Shown: positions 7,917 through 16,460, counted from the stretch's first letter. The stretch: DNA of 64,000 nt from Pedobacter glucosidilyticus (GCF_002483235.1 NZ_DLHN01000022.1:124001-188000), one strand, 5' to 3'. Numbers and translations are program-made. The notes: generated by a model not told the origin, from the letters alone.

Positions 7917-9119
7917 ATGAATATGAATCCCTACGAAAGAAAACGTCGCTGGAAATATCTCTTACTTTTTTTCGCAATAGTTATTGCTGTTTCCTCCCTT
8001 TGGTATACTGATTTTTTGGTGCAAAATATTGCAAAATCAGAACGTACCAGGGCCGAGCTTTGGGCGCAAAGTCTTAAACGTATGTTTGAAACAGATAACG
8101 ATGAGATGATGAATTTCCTTTTCACCATTAGGGATAGTTTGCCTGTACCGGCAATTGTAACTAGCGAAAAAGATTCTATCATTACTTATCAAGGCTTAGA
8201 CACTGCAAAAACATATTTTCAGATAGAAAGCAATAAAAAATACGATCCAAAGTATTTTTTAAAAGAGCTACGTGAAATGAAAAACCAGCATAACCCTATT
8301 CCAGTTGAGTTTTACGGTAAGAAGAACCTCATTTACTATAAGGATAGCGATTTACTAAGTCAGCTTAAAGTTTTCCCTTACATCCAACTCAGTTTAATTG
8401 CTGTTTTTCTGATGTTGGCATATTTTGCTTTTAATTCGGCAAGAAAATCAGAACAAAATCAGGTTTGGGTTGGTTTAGCTAAAGAAACAGCGCATCAGTT
8501 GGGTACGCCCATATCTTCTTTAATGGCCTGGGTAGAGCTTTTGAAAGAAAGGTTTAAAGCCGATGATTCTTTGATATTGGAAATGGAAAATGATGTTAGA
8601 AGACTAGAAGTTGTGGCCGATAGGTTTTCTAAAATTGGTTCCAAACCCATCTTAAGCAGTCATTCTGTTTACGATGTTGTTAAAGATTTTGTTGATTATT
8701 TTAAAGTTAGGGTATCAGATAAAATTACATTTGAGGTTAACGGAGATGAGCAGCTTGAAGCTCTTATCAATGTACCTTTATTTGATTGGGTGATAGAAAA
8801 CATTCTTAAAAATGCGGTAAATGCTATTGATGGAAAAGGAATTATCAGCGTTAATATCAAAGAAAACATCGTTAAAGAACAAATTATTATAGACATCACA
8901 GACACCGGAAAAGGTATCCCACGCTCAAAGTTTGATACCGTTTTTCAGCCTGGTTTTACTACAAGAAAAAGAGGATGGGGTTTAGGCTTATCATTAACCA
9001 AAAGAATGATAGAAAACTACCACGGCGGGCAGGTTTTTGTAAAAGAATCTGAACTGGGTAAAGGCACCACATTTAGAATTATACTTAAAAGCAGCATAAA
9101 TTATGTACCAACCATTTAG
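7917..9119 (+). CDS. Membrane sensor histidine kinase
   Basis: A 400-residue histidine kinase without an adjacent response regulator. Two membrane segments (about 13-31 and 160-180) enclose a periplasmic sensor of about 125 residues. The phospho-acceptor His is residue 193 in ETAHQLGTPISSL, an HPK variant H-box common in Bacteroidota. The N box (ENILKNAVNAIDG), G1 box (DTGKGIP) and G2 box (GWGLGLSL) are intact. The 3' end overlaps the DinB-family gene by 17 bp, so kinase, DinB and hotdog proteins form one transcript. The signal and target are unknown. Confidence 0.92.
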   Translation: MNMNPYERKRRWKYLLLFFAIVIAVSSLWYTDFLVQNIAKSERTRAELWAQSLKRMFETDNDEMMNFLFTIRDSLPVPAIVTSEKDSIITYQGLDTAKTYFQIESNKKYDPKYFLKELREMKNQHNPIPVEFYGKKNLIYYKDSDLLSQLKVFPYIQLSLIAVFLMLAYFAFNSARKSEQNQVWVGLAKETAHQLGTPISSLMAWVELLKERFKADDSLILEMENDVRRLEVVADRFSKIGSKPILSSHSVYDVVKDFVDYFKVRVSDKITFEVNGDEQLEALINVPLFDWVIENILKNAVNAIDGKGIISVNIKENIVKEQIIIDITDTGKGIPRSKFDTVFQPGFTTRKRGWGLGLSLTKRMIENYHGGQVFVKESELGKGTTFRIILKSSINYVPTI

Positions 9120-9615
9120 TAACGAATACGCTCCATATTACGAAGGATACATCAAATTAGTATCTGGTCAAAACATCCTCAGAAAATTAAAAAACCAATT
9201 GAATGAAGTTGATGATTTCTTAGCAGAAATACCTGCAGAAAAGCATGATTACGCTTACGCTGATGGTAAATGGACCGTTAAAGAAGTTGTTGCCCATTTA
9301 ATAGATACAGAAAGGGTGATGGCTTATAGAGCTATGCGCTTTTCAAGAAATGATTTTACGCCGCTTCCGGGGTTTGACCAAGATTTTTACATGCAAAATG
9401 TTGATGTAAGCAAACGTTCTTTTAGTGATTTGGTAGATGAATTATTGCTTATGAGACAGGCTAATCTTTACTTTTTTAAATCACTAACCGAAGAAGATTA
9501 CAAGAAAAAAGGTATAGCAAGTGAAAGAGAGGTAAGCGTTGGTGCTTTATTATTTATTATGGCGGGCCATATAGAGCATCATTTTAATGTTTTAAAGGCA
9601 AAATACTTAAAATGA
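9103..9615 (+). CDS. DinB family protein
   Basis: A 170-residue DinB/YfiT four-helix-bundle protein. The metal-binding histidine triad is visible: His in VVAHLIDTE and the pair in GHIEHHF near the C-terminus. Family members are metal-dependent thiol transferases or hydrolases, often induced by stress; the substrate here is unknown. The start lies 17 bp inside the histidine-kinase gene in another frame and the stop overlaps the next start (ATGA), showing tight coupling. Confidence 0.87.
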   Translation: MYQPFSNEYAPYYEGYIKLVSGQNILRKLKNQLNEVDDFLAEIPAEKHDYAYADGKWTVKEVVAHLIDTERVMAYRAMRFSRNDFTPLPGFDQDFYMQNVDVSKRSFSDLVDELLLMRQANLYFFKSLTEEDYKKKGIASEREVSVGALLFIMAGHIEHHFNVLKAKYLK

Positions 9616-10037
9616 TTTGGTTTAAAAATTATACACCAGAAGAATTAAATAATAGACCAAAAAACCATATTGGGGCTTTATTAGGAATAAGTTTTACCCA
9701 AGTTGGTGATAACTTTTTAGAAGCCACTATGCCGGTTGATGAACGCACCCATCAACCGGTAGGTATTTTACATGGCGGAGCCTCGGTGGTTCTTGCCGAA
9801 ACATTGGGTAGCGTTGCTAGTAATTTGGTTTTAAACCCCGATGAGAAAATGGGTGTAGGTTTAGAAGTAAATGCCAACCATTTACGTCCAGTTAAATCAG
9901 GTTTTGTAAGAGGTGTTTGTACGCCAATACATATTGGCGCAAAAACACATATTTGGGATATTAAAATTTACGATGAAAGAGGTAAAATGAGTTGCATCAG
10001 CAGGCTAACGGTAGCTGTAGTTCCGTCTGTTAAATAG
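9612..10037 (+). CDS. Hotdog-fold thioesterase (PaaI/MenI type)
   Basis: A 141-residue hotdog acyl-CoA thioesterase. The family signature HQPVGILHGGASVVLAE is present, with the catalytic Glu following HGG. Close relatives hydrolyse 1,4-dihydroxy-2-naphthoyl-CoA in menaquinone synthesis or aromatic acyl-CoAs; sequence alone does not decide. It is the last gene of the kinase-dinB operon (ATGA overlap upstream) and abuts the convergent DUF6249 gene with no gap. Confidence 0.87.
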   Translation: MIWFKNYTPEELNNRPKNHIGALLGISFTQVGDNFLEATMPVDERTHQPVGILHGGASVVLAETLGSVASNLVLNPDEKMGVGLEVNANHLRPVKSGFVRGVCTPIHIGAKTHIWDIKIYDERGKMSCISRLTVAVVPSVK

Positions 10038-10403
10038 CTAAAGCTTTTGTTGTTTTTCTTTTTTCTCTATCATATAAGAAACAAACAGTCCCAAACCACC
10101 AAAAAGCGTAATCAAAGAGAAATAAATAGCCTCGTTTTTGGTATTTCCCCACTCGTTAACATTATGTGCAAAAACGGTATTATCTAAAACAAAAGCTAAA
10201 AATAAGCCTAAACCAGCTCCCATTAACAATAAAGCTATTTTAAGATAATAATTAGATTTTGATTCTGGCTTTTCTGGTATCGGGTTTAACCCTCTCTCTA
10301 TTAAAGCCATTCTTTCTTTATTGGTTAAATATCTCCAACCAAAAATTACGGCAAAGCTTCCTATAAATATGGTAAGCGGAATTAAGATGTCTGCATTGTT
10401 CAT
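10038..10403 (-). CDS. DUF6249 membrane protein
   Basis: A 121-residue membrane protein. Three hydrophobic segments (about 6-24, 53-71 and 91-110) and the motif NKERMALIERGLNP, a hallmark of the DUF6249 family, are visible. It is divergent from the ECF sigma gene and has its own ECF-type promoter at 10456-10485, identical in box sequence and spacing to the one in front of the sigma gene. This arrangement suggests it belongs to the sigma regulon, perhaps as a membrane component. The function is unknown. Confidence 0.8.
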   Translation of the reverse strand: MNNADILIPLTIFIGSFAVIFGWRYLTNKERMALIERGLNPIPEKPESKSNYYLKIALLLMGAGLGLFLAFVLDNTVFAHNVNEWGNTKNEAIYFSLITLFGGLGLFVSYMIEKKEKQQKL

Positions 10404-10455
10404 AATCTTCTATTTTAATGTTTAATAATATTGTTAAATCTTATGGTTTGGAAGC

Positions 10456-10485
10456 TAAGACTATAACATTTTTAAACAGGTTACA
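10456..10485 (-). promoter_or_regulatory. ECF-type promoter of the DUF6249 gene
   Basis: Minus strand: TGTAACC, 17 nt, GTCTTA. It lies 52 bp before the start codon and faces away from the matching plus-strand site at 10540-10569. Confidence 0.78.
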
Positions 10486-10539
10486 CCAAAAGTATAATTT
10501 TTGTGCTATCTATTTCCTTTAAAGACATTTTGAGTTAGC

Positions 10540-10569
10540 TGTAACCTAAAGCTTAGATGGCTTGTCTTA
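10540..10569 (+). promoter_or_regulatory. ECF-type autoregulatory promoter of the sigma factor gene
   Basis: TGTAACC, 17 nt, GTCTTA. The -10 box ends 10 bp before the ATG at 10580, so the 5' leader is only a few bases. Together with the divergent copy it suggests the sigma factor reads its own promoter. Confidence 0.78.
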
Positions 10570-10579
10570 ACATCAACAC

Positions 10580-11158
10580 ATGCAACAAGAACTAACAGAC
10601 ATAGCTATTATAGATGCAGTATTGGCTGGAGACCAACAAGCCTATGCACTTTTGGTTAAACGCTACCAACGTTATGTTTTTACATTGGCTTTACGTTTTA
10701 CAAAAAGCAGAGAAGATGCCGAGGAAGTAGCTCAAGATTGCTTTGTGAAAGCTTTTAAATATTTATCCGGATACGAGAGAAAAGGGAAGTTTACCACTTG
10801 GCTTTATCGTATAGTTTATACTACCGCCATGACTTATTTGCGAAAAAAGCAGGTTGATGTTCTTTCTATTGATGATGAAAATCATCAAAACGTTTTAGAT
10901 AGCCATCAAGCAAGTACGGATTTAAATACCGAGCGGAAATCCAGAGATTATTATTTAAATTTAGCTATAGAAAGTTTGTTACCTGATTATGCCAGTATCA
11001 TTACCTTATTTTACAAAGGCGAGCAATCTTTAGAAGAAATAGCTCAGATAATGGGAATTGAAGCCAATACAGCTAAAGTTAAACTACATCGGGCTAGAGG
11101 CCGATTAAAAATTAAACTAGAACAACTTTTAAAAAGTGAAGCGGAGGATTTAATATGA
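10580..11158 (+). CDS. ECF-family RNA polymerase sigma factor (RpoE-like)
   Basis: A 192-residue extracytoplasmic-function sigma factor. Region 2 (core binding and -10 recognition) spans about 26-90, with the DAEEVAQDCFVKAF helix and WLYRIVYTTAMTYLRKK. Region 4 (-35 recognition) spans about 135-185, with the LEEIAQIMGIEANTAKVKLHRAR helix-turn-helix. It is followed by an overlapping (ATGA) membrane protein that looks like its anti-sigma partner. Two divergent ECF-type promoters sit in the upstream gap, so it is probably autoregulated. Four such sites in the window suggest an envelope-related regulon. Confidence 0.94.
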   Translation: MQQELTDIAIIDAVLAGDQQAYALLVKRYQRYVFTLALRFTKSREDAEEVAQDCFVKAFKYLSGYERKGKFTTWLYRIVYTTAMTYLRKKQVDVLSIDDENHQNVLDSHQASTDLNTERKSRDYYLNLAIESLLPDYASIITLFYKGEQSLEEIAQIMGIEANTAKVKLHRARGRLKIKLEQLLKSEAEDLI

Positions 11159-11646
11159 AAAGTGCAGAAGAAAAAATTTGGAATTATATAGATGGTTTAT
11201 GCAGTAAAGAGGAGGCTCTAGAAATAGAGCGATTACTGCGAGAAGATATTTCTTTTCAAAACCTATATCAAGAAATTTTAAGTTTTGATGAACATCTTAA
11301 ATCAACAGATTTAGAAGAGCCTTCTATGGGTTTCAGCTTTGCGGTGATGGATAAAATAAGGCTACAAGCGCAACCACTATCTCTTAAAGCACAAGTTGAT
11401 AAAAGAATAATCTACGGTATAGCGGCATCTTTTATACTGATACTGAGCGTTATTATGGCTGTAGCTATTGCGCAAACCAATTGGTCTGCTTCAAGCGGTT
11501 CTTTTGATTTTAATATGAACTACGATGCTTTTAAAATTAGCGAAGGATTTTCTAGAACGGCTATTCAAGCTTTCTTGTTTTTTGATATCATCATCATGCT
11601 TTTAACAGTAGATTATTTTCTTAGGAAAAGGAGCAAATTAAGCTAA
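11155..11646 (+). CDS. Probable membrane anti-sigma factor
   Basis: A 163-residue protein. The N-terminal 75 residues are a soluble helical domain of the type found in cytoplasmic anti-sigma modules (IWNYIDGLCSKEEALEIERLL, given as key block EALEIERLL). Two membrane helices follow at about 80-102 and 135-155. No zinc HxxxCxxC motif is present, so it is not a ZAS-type factor. The ATGA overlap with the sigma gene and its topology are the main grounds for the call. The short external loop (about 30 residues) might be the sensing or cleavage segment. Confidence 0.72.
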   Translation: MKSAEEKIWNYIDGLCSKEEALEIERLLREDISFQNLYQEILSFDEHLKSTDLEEPSMGFSFAVMDKIRLQAQPLSLKAQVDKRIIYGIAASFILILSVIMAVAIAQTNWSASSGSFDFNMNYDAFKISEGFSRTAIQAFLFFDIIIMLLTVDYFLRKRSKLS

Positions 11647-12039
11647 AAACCTTTCTTTTAATTCTGGAGTAGGGATCATACAATGGGTGTCTTTCCCAAA
11701 CCATTTATAGCGGTTTTTAGCGATGATATCATAAACAAAGTCTCTTATAAATTTAGGGATGATGATGAAAATATAAGCGGCTTTCCAAAAACCATTTAAT
11801 TGCGATGCTATTTTTAAAGCTGCGGTAGATTTAGTAAAAACACCCTTTTCTGTAAGTAGTATAACTGAGCTTAATTCCTCAACAGTAATATTCTTTTTTG
11901 AAAGTTCTTGTTTGGCAAAAACTGATTGTAAGGTAGCGAATCTAAAATTAGCTTTTTTATCATGCTTGATGATAAACTGTACAAAACCATTGCAGAGGTT
12001 GCAAACACCATCAAAAAAAATTACAGGTTTATCAGTCAT
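11638..12039 (-). CDS. DCC-family thiol-disulfide oxidoreductase (DUF393)
   Basis: A 133-residue member of the DCC family (DUF393). The family name motif is seen at residues 10-17 as DGVCNLCN, a CxxC thioredoxin-like redox centre, followed by RFATLQS. The C-terminal KNRYKWFGKD block is also typical. It is cytoplasmic and of unknown substrate. The end overlaps the convergent anti-sigma gene by 9 bp. It is the last gene of a minus-strand run that begins with the CPBP protease, but sits 41 bp after psd and might be separately expressed. Confidence 0.87.
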   Translation of the reverse strand: MTDKPVIFFDGVCNLCNGFVQFIIKHDKKANFRFATLQSVFAKQELSKKNITVEELSSVILLTEKGVFTKSTAALKIASQLNGFWKAAYIFIIIPKFIRDFVYDIIAKNRYKWFGKDTHCMIPTPELKERFLA

Positions 12040-12080
12040 ATCAAAATCTAAAACAACAAACCTGTAGAGATTCTCTCTGA

Positions 12081-12740
12081 TTAAGAAAGTGTAGCTAAAA
12101 CGGTTACACCGCCTTTAACTTTATCTCCAAGGTTTACATTAACTTGGGTTCCAACAGGTAAGAAAACATCAACCCTCGAACCAAATTTTATAAAGCCAAA
12201 CTCTTTGCCTTGTTCTACTTGATCTCCTTCTTTTACGTACCAAACAATTCTACGAGCCAAAGCACCAGCTATTTGTCTAAATAACACTGGTACGCCATTA
12301 CTGTTTTCAACAACAACCGTAGTACGCTCGTTATCTGTAGAAGATTTAGGATCCCAAGCAACCAAATATTTTCCTGGGTGGTATTTAAAAAATTTTACGA
12401 TACCGCTTATTGGGTTTCTGTTTACATGCACATTAATGGGCGACATAAAAACAGATATTTGAAGTCTTTTATCTTTAAAATACTCGTTTTCTTGAGCTTC
12501 TTCTATCACAACAACTTTACCATCTGCCGGGCAAATAATTTGGTTTTCTCCTAAAGTTAAGTTCACCACTGGATTTCTAAAGAACTGTAGAACAGTGATA
12601 AATAAAAGTAAAGAAACTAGATACCACAACCATACAAACCAGGTAACATGTGGCAGGTAATAATTGATGAGGGCATTAGTAACAAAAACAAACAGAACAG
12701 TTAATGCAATAGAGGTATATCCTTCTTTGTGGATGGTCAT
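12081..12740 (-). CDS. psd: Phosphatidylserine decarboxylase (short, self-processing form)
   Basis: A 219-residue PSD of the short bacterial type. It makes phosphatidylethanolamine in the inner membrane. Two N-terminal membrane segments (about 10-48) are followed by the beta-rich domain. The self-cleavage site forming the pyruvoyl group is seen as the Gly-Ser of KFGSRVDVFLP, and the catalytic His region as FMSPINVHVNRNP. The gene is 24 bp downstream of cdsA, the preceding step of phospholipid synthesis, and the two form an operon. Confidence 0.94.
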   Translation of the reverse strand: MTIHKEGYTSIALTVLFVFVTNALINYYLPHVTWFVWLWYLVSLLLFITVLQFFRNPVVNLTLGENQIICPADGKVVVIEEAQENEYFKDKRLQISVFMSPINVHVNRNPISGIVKFFKYHPGKYLVAWDPKSSTDNERTTVVVENSNGVPVLFRQIAGALARRIVWYVKEGDQVEQGKEFGFIKFGSRVDVFLPVGTQVNVNLGDKVKGGVTVLATLS

Positions 12741-12764
12741 TTTTTTAAATTTTTACCAAAACTA

Positions 12765-13568
12765 CTAATAAGTAATCAAATATATGTAAACGAAAACAAC
12801 AGGTGCCGAAAGTAGTAAACCGTCAAAGCGGTCTAACAAACCGCCGTGGCCAGGTAATATTTTTCCAGAATCTTTAATTTCTATACTTCTTTTGAACATA
12901 GATTCAACCAAATCGCCCATGGTACCAAAGCAAGAGATAAGTGTTGCCATGGTTATCCAATTTAAAAGACTGTATGAAGTAAAATATTGAGCTAGTATAC
13001 AAGCAACAGCTATACTTGTGGCAACACCACCAAAAAAGCCTTCCCAGGATTTCTTTGGTGAATGTCTTTCAAAAAGACGCTTTTTACCAAACTTAACTCC
13101 AAAAATATAAGCGCCAGTATCATTAGCCCAAAGCATCAGAAAAAAGCCCAAAGCTAGTTGATAATTATAAGATCCAGAAATAAAGGCAATACTATGGAAA
13201 AATATAAAAGGTACTATGGTATAAAACAAGCCTAGAAAAGTATAAGCGATATTACTAAATGGTATTTTAGACTTTTTATAGAGTTCTCTTACAAAAATCC
13301 CAAAAAACAAAGGAATGTTTATCAATAACCATTTGGTCTCAAACTGAATGAAATATCTACCCGCAACTGATGCAAAGATGATTAATGCAGCTACATAACC
13401 AATAGATCTGTGTGGTCTAATTCCTGTGGTTTTAACCAAAGCAAAAAACTCCATCAAACAAATTAAGCTTAAAAATATATAAAACCCTGTAAAAACATAA
13501 GGTCCTAAAAATATGGAGCATAGCATGATAAGGATAAAAATAACTCCAGTTATAGCTCTGGTTTTCAT
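12765..13568 (-). CDS. cdsA: Phosphatidate cytidylyltransferase
   Basis: A 267-residue polytopic membrane enzyme that makes CDP-diacylglycerol from phosphatidate and CTP. The CDS signature is complete near the C-terminus: SMFKRSIEIKDSGKILPGHG followed by GLLDRFDG, containing the catalytic K, D and DRxD positions. About seven hydrophobic helices precede it. It lies between a DUF2007 gene and psd on the same strand, matching phospholipid biosynthesis. Confidence 0.95.
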   Translation of the reverse strand: MKTRAITGVIFILIMLCSIFLGPYVFTGFYIFLSLICLMEFFALVKTTGIRPHRSIGYVAALIIFASVAGRYFIQFETKWLLINIPLFFGIFVRELYKKSKIPFSNIAYTFLGLFYTIVPFIFFHSIAFISGSYNYQLALGFFLMLWANDTGAYIFGVKFGKKRLFERHSPKKSWEGFFGGVATSIAVACILAQYFTSYSLLNWITMATLISCFGTMGDLVESMFKRSIEIKDSGKILPGHGGLLDRFDGLLLSAPVVFVYIYLITY

Positions 13569-13589
13569 AATCTTTTAGGGTGGTTTAAA

Positions 13590-13793
13590 TTAAAGGTCGT
13601 TTTGGATAATAATTTCTAAAGCTTTATCAAAGTTAGATTGATGAATATAAACCTCAACCCCGCCAAATTTATAGGCTGTATCTTGCTTATTCATCAAAAC
13701 AGCTTCTATTTCGTGGTCCACTAGCACTTGCCTCACAATCTCAGACTTCATGAACTGATGTGAAGTATAAATTTTTACCCAAGTACTATTCAT
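13590..13793 (-). CDS. DUF2007 small signal-transducing-type protein
   Basis: A 67-residue single-domain protein. The DUF2007 pattern is clear: WVKIYTSHQFMKSEIVRQVL, then DHEIEAVLMNKQDT and GGVEVYIHQSNFDKALEII. The fold is related to PII-type small ferredoxin-like domains and has no known enzymatic role. It overlaps the CPBP gene upstream by 8 bp and precedes cdsA by 21 bp, so it is in the phospholipid operon. Confidence 0.85.
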   Translation of the reverse strand: MNSTWVKIYTSHQFMKSEIVRQVLVDHEIEAVLMNKQDTAYKFGGVEVYIHQSNFDKALEIIIQNDL

Positions 13794-14715
13794 AAATGTC
13801 TGCTTGTTTATCCTTTTTACTATTTTGATAAAACTTAATCAGCAAAACTAAGGTAATTATCGCACTTAATAAATATCCCCATATTTGAAAGGTGTCTGTT
13901 TTTTCAATTTCATCAATACTTTTACCTTGTAATTGTAGTATATAAGCCATAGTTACAGCTAAACCATTATTAAGAAAATGTGCCCAAACAGCTAACCACA
14001 AGCTTTTACCCCACCATAAAAAGTATCCAAAAAGTACGCCCAAAAGCATCCTTGGGAAAAAGCCAAAAAACTGTACATGTATAGCACTAAATATAATGGC
14101 GCTTATCCAAATGGCAACATGTGGGTTATAAAACCATTTGTAAAATATGTTCTGTAAAGCTCCTCTAAACAAAAGCTCTTCACCTATGGCGGGTATAATA
14201 GCAATCATCAATAAGTTAAGTAAATAATCGCTAAAGCTTTTCATCTCCAAAAGCTGTTTGGTTAAAACGGCGGCTTGTTGTTCTTTTTCTCGCATCCATT
14301 GTTCTAAACCTTTTAAAAATTCTGGTAAAACCATTTTTTGGTTAGCATCGTTTATCAATTCAAGAAAAGGTAAACCTACAAACATAATAGCCGTTACAAT
14401 AAGGATTAATTCTGGAGCTTTTAGTGGGTTGTATAAGTGATAATAAGATTTTAAAGGTTGTTTTGTGGCTAAAGCAAAAGTTAACGGGCCGGCTATAAAA
14501 ATGCCTAAAGAGCTTGAGATTTGTATTGTTCTGATGAAATTGATATCCATATTGGTTTCATCACCAGTTAAAAGCGCAGAGAAATTATTACCAGTTAAGC
14601 TGTATATAAAAAGGCCAATAATACTAAATACAATACCACCAGCTATAACATAAAGTAGCAAATAAATTAATTGTAGAGTTGGGTGTTGATGTGTTGACTT
14701 TTGCATGTCACTCAT
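13786..14715 (-). CDS. CPBP-family intramembrane metalloprotease
   Basis: A 309-residue membrane protein with about eight helices. The ABI/CPBP active-site motifs are present: EELLFRG (EExxxR) near residue 181, a His in SAIHVQFFGFFPRMLLG, and the third motif HFLNN. Such Rce1-like proteases act inside the inner membrane, with unknown targets in Bacteroidota. It is the first gene of the minus-strand run to psd and is divergent from dusB. Confidence 0.9.
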   Translation of the reverse strand: MSDMQKSTHQHPTLQLIYLLLYVIAGGIVFSIIGLFIYSLTGNNFSALLTGDETNMDINFIRTIQISSSLGIFIAGPLTFALATKQPLKSYYHLYNPLKAPELILIVTAIMFVGLPFLELINDANQKMVLPEFLKGLEQWMREKEQQAAVLTKQLLEMKSFSDYLLNLLMIAIIPAIGEELLFRGALQNIFYKWFYNPHVAIWISAIIFSAIHVQFFGFFPRMLLGVLFGYFLWWGKSLWLAVWAHFLNNGLAVTMAYILQLQGKSIDEIEKTDTFQIWGYLLSAIITLVLLIKFYQNSKKDKQADIYE

Positions 14716-14731
14716 AATTAAGGATATTTAG

Positions 14732-14739
14732 TAAATTTG
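14732..14739 (+). promoter_or_regulatory. -7 box of dusB (TAAATTTG)
   Basis: Exact TAnnTTTG, 27 bp before the dusB ATG, in the gap shared with the divergent CPBP gene. Confidence 0.5.
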
Positions 14740-14766
14740 CGTTCAATTTAATGATTTGATTTTTAA

Positions 14767-15759
14767 ATGTCTGTTAAAATAGGAAATATAGATTTAGGTG
14801 ATTTTCCCTTGTTGCTTGCGCCGATGGAAGATGTGAGTGATCCACCTTTTCGTTTTGTTTGTAAACAAAACGGAGTGGATATGATGTATACGGAGTTTAT
14901 TTCCTCAGAGGGTTTAATACGTGATGCCGCAAAAAGTAGACAAAAATTAGATGTTTTTGAGTACGAGCGTCCTATCGGGATTCAAATTTTTGGTAGCGAT
15001 ATAGAGCACATGCGTGAAGCTACAGAAATAGCAACACAAGCAAAACCCGATTTAATAGACATCAACTACGGTTGCCCGGTAAAAAATGTGGCCTGCCGTG
15101 GTGCTGGCGCTAGCTTATTACAAGACATAGATAAAATGGTAGCCATGACGGCTGCTGTTGTTAAAGCAACGCATTTACCGGTTACAGTTAAAACTCGTTT
15201 AGGTTGGGATGATAACACTAAAAATGTTTACGAGGTTGCAGAGCGCTTACAAGATGTTGGTATACAGGCTTTAACGATACATGGGCGTACCCGTTCTCAA
15301 ATGTATAAAGGTGTTGCTGATTGGACTTTGATTCGTGAAATTAAAAGAAACCCTAGGATTCAAATTCCAATTTTTGGTAATGGCGATGTTGATTCTCCTG
15401 AAAAAGCCGCTAACTGGCGTTTGGAGTACGAAGTAGACGGAATTATGATTGGTAGGGCTGCCATTGGTTACCCTTGGATTTTTAGAGAAGTAAAACATTT
15501 TTTTGAAACAGGTACTTTCTTAGAAGGACCAACCATAAACGAAAGAGTTGATGTTTGTGCCACGCACCTAAGAAAATCTATAGAGTGGAAGGGACCAAAA
15601 ACAGGTATTTTTGAAATGCGAAGACATTACGCTAACTATTTTAAAGGCATACCAAATTTTAAAGAATACAGAATGAAACTGGTAAGCTTAGAAAGCGTAG
15701 AAGACATAGAAGACGTACTACATGAAATTAGAAACAAATTTGATACAGTAGCGGTCTGA
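14767..15759 (+). CDS. dusB: tRNA-dihydrouridine synthase B
   Basis: A 330-residue FMN-dependent enzyme that reduces uridines in the tRNA D-loop. The N-terminal LLAPMEDVSDPPFR binds FMN. The active-site Cys is in YGCPVKNVACRGAGASLL (second Cys), and the conserved NGDV and GIMIGRAA phosphate-binding segments follow. The length suits the DusB group. apaG follows after 48 bp, possibly in the same transcript. Confidence 0.93.
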   Translation: MSVKIGNIDLGDFPLLLAPMEDVSDPPFRFVCKQNGVDMMYTEFISSEGLIRDAAKSRQKLDVFEYERPIGIQIFGSDIEHMREATEIATQAKPDLIDINYGCPVKNVACRGAGASLLQDIDKMVAMTAAVVKATHLPVTVKTRLGWDDNTKNVYEVAERLQDVGIQALTIHGRTRSQMYKGVADWTLIREIKRNPRIQIPIFGNGDVDSPEKAANWRLEYEVDGIMIGRAAIGYPWIFREVKHFFETGTFLEGPTINERVDVCATHLRKSIEWKGPKTGIFEMRRHYANYFKGIPNFKEYRMKLVSLESVEDIEDVLHEIRNKFDTVAV

Positions 15760-15807
15760 TTTTTGATTTTATATTTTTAATCTCTAAATTGTTAAAAAAT
15801 TAAAGAA

Positions 15808-16194
15808 ATGGTAGCGCAAATAACCGACGGAGTAAAAGTTTCTGTTGAAACCACCTACCAGCCAGAATACTCAAATCCGGCTAATGAGCATTTTATGTTC
15901 GCTTATAAAATTAAGATTGAAAACCTAAGCCATTATAGCGTTCAGCTGATGAGCAGACATTGGAATATTTTTGATTCTAATGGTACAAAAAGAGAGGTAG
16001 AAGGAGAAGGTGTAGTTGGGCAACAGCCCATTATAGAGCCAGGAGGCATGCATGAATATGTATCAGGATGTAACTTACAAACAGATATGGGAACTATGCA
16101 TGGTAGTTATGAAATGAGAAGATTGGTTGATGATGAAGCTTTAACAGTTTTAATCCCAAAATTTGCATTAATTGCCCCTTTTAAACTGAATTAA
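15808..16194 (+). CDS. apaG: ApaG-like protein
   Basis: A 128-residue single-domain ApaG protein, an immunoglobulin-like beta-sandwich. Recognisable blocks are YKIKIENLSHYSVQLMSRHW and the PIIEPGGMHEYVSGC motif, followed by GTMHGSYEM. ApaG is linked to cation efflux and dinucleotide polyphosphates in enterics, but its biochemical role is unsettled. A terminator follows directly. Confidence 0.92.
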   Translation: MVAQITDGVKVSVETTYQPEYSNPANEHFMFAYKIKIENLSHYSVQLMSRHWNIFDSNGTKREVEGEGVVGQQPIIEPGGMHEYVSGCNLQTDMGTMHGSYEMRRLVDDEALTVLIPKFALIAPFKLN

Positions 16195-16217
16195 TTTTAA
16201 TCGTTAATAAATAGTCG

Positions 16218-16244
16218 AAGCCTCTTCATTTTTGGAGAGGCTTT
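16218..16244 (+). terminator. Terminator after apaG
   Basis: AAGCCTCT, 10-nt loop, AGAGGCTT then T, 24 bp past the apaG stop. Confidence 0.75.
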
Positions 16245-16365
16245 GTTGTTTAGAGGGTTTTGTAAAGTGTCGTGAATTGATTTTTGGTTAAAACCTTTGT
16301 TCTTGTAAAAGGGTTGTATTTTTAGGATTTTGCTTGTTTTAAAAATTTTGGGGGATAGGATTTTC

Positions 16366-16454
16366 ATGTCCCAAAATGTCCCATGTTTTAATAACGTGTC
16401 CGTTTTTTCGATTTTTTTACCCACGTTAATAGAACATGGGAGTTTTTTACCCAC
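16366..16454. repeat. Cluster of short direct and inverted repeats beside fic
   Basis: TTTTTTACCCAC occurs at 16413-16424 and 16443-16454, 30 bp apart. ATGTCCCA occurs at 16366-16373 and 16376-16383. CCCATGTT at 16380-16387 is inverted as AACATGGG at 16433-16440. The block lies between the apaG terminator and the fic stop and matches no gene. Confidence 0.5.
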
Positions 16455-16460
16455 ATCTTA

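Noticed and set aside
16197..16454. 85-residue minus-strand open frame after fic
   Set aside because: It overlaps the apaG terminator stem and the repeat block, is lysine-rich without structure, and starts within the repeat TTTTTTACCCAC.
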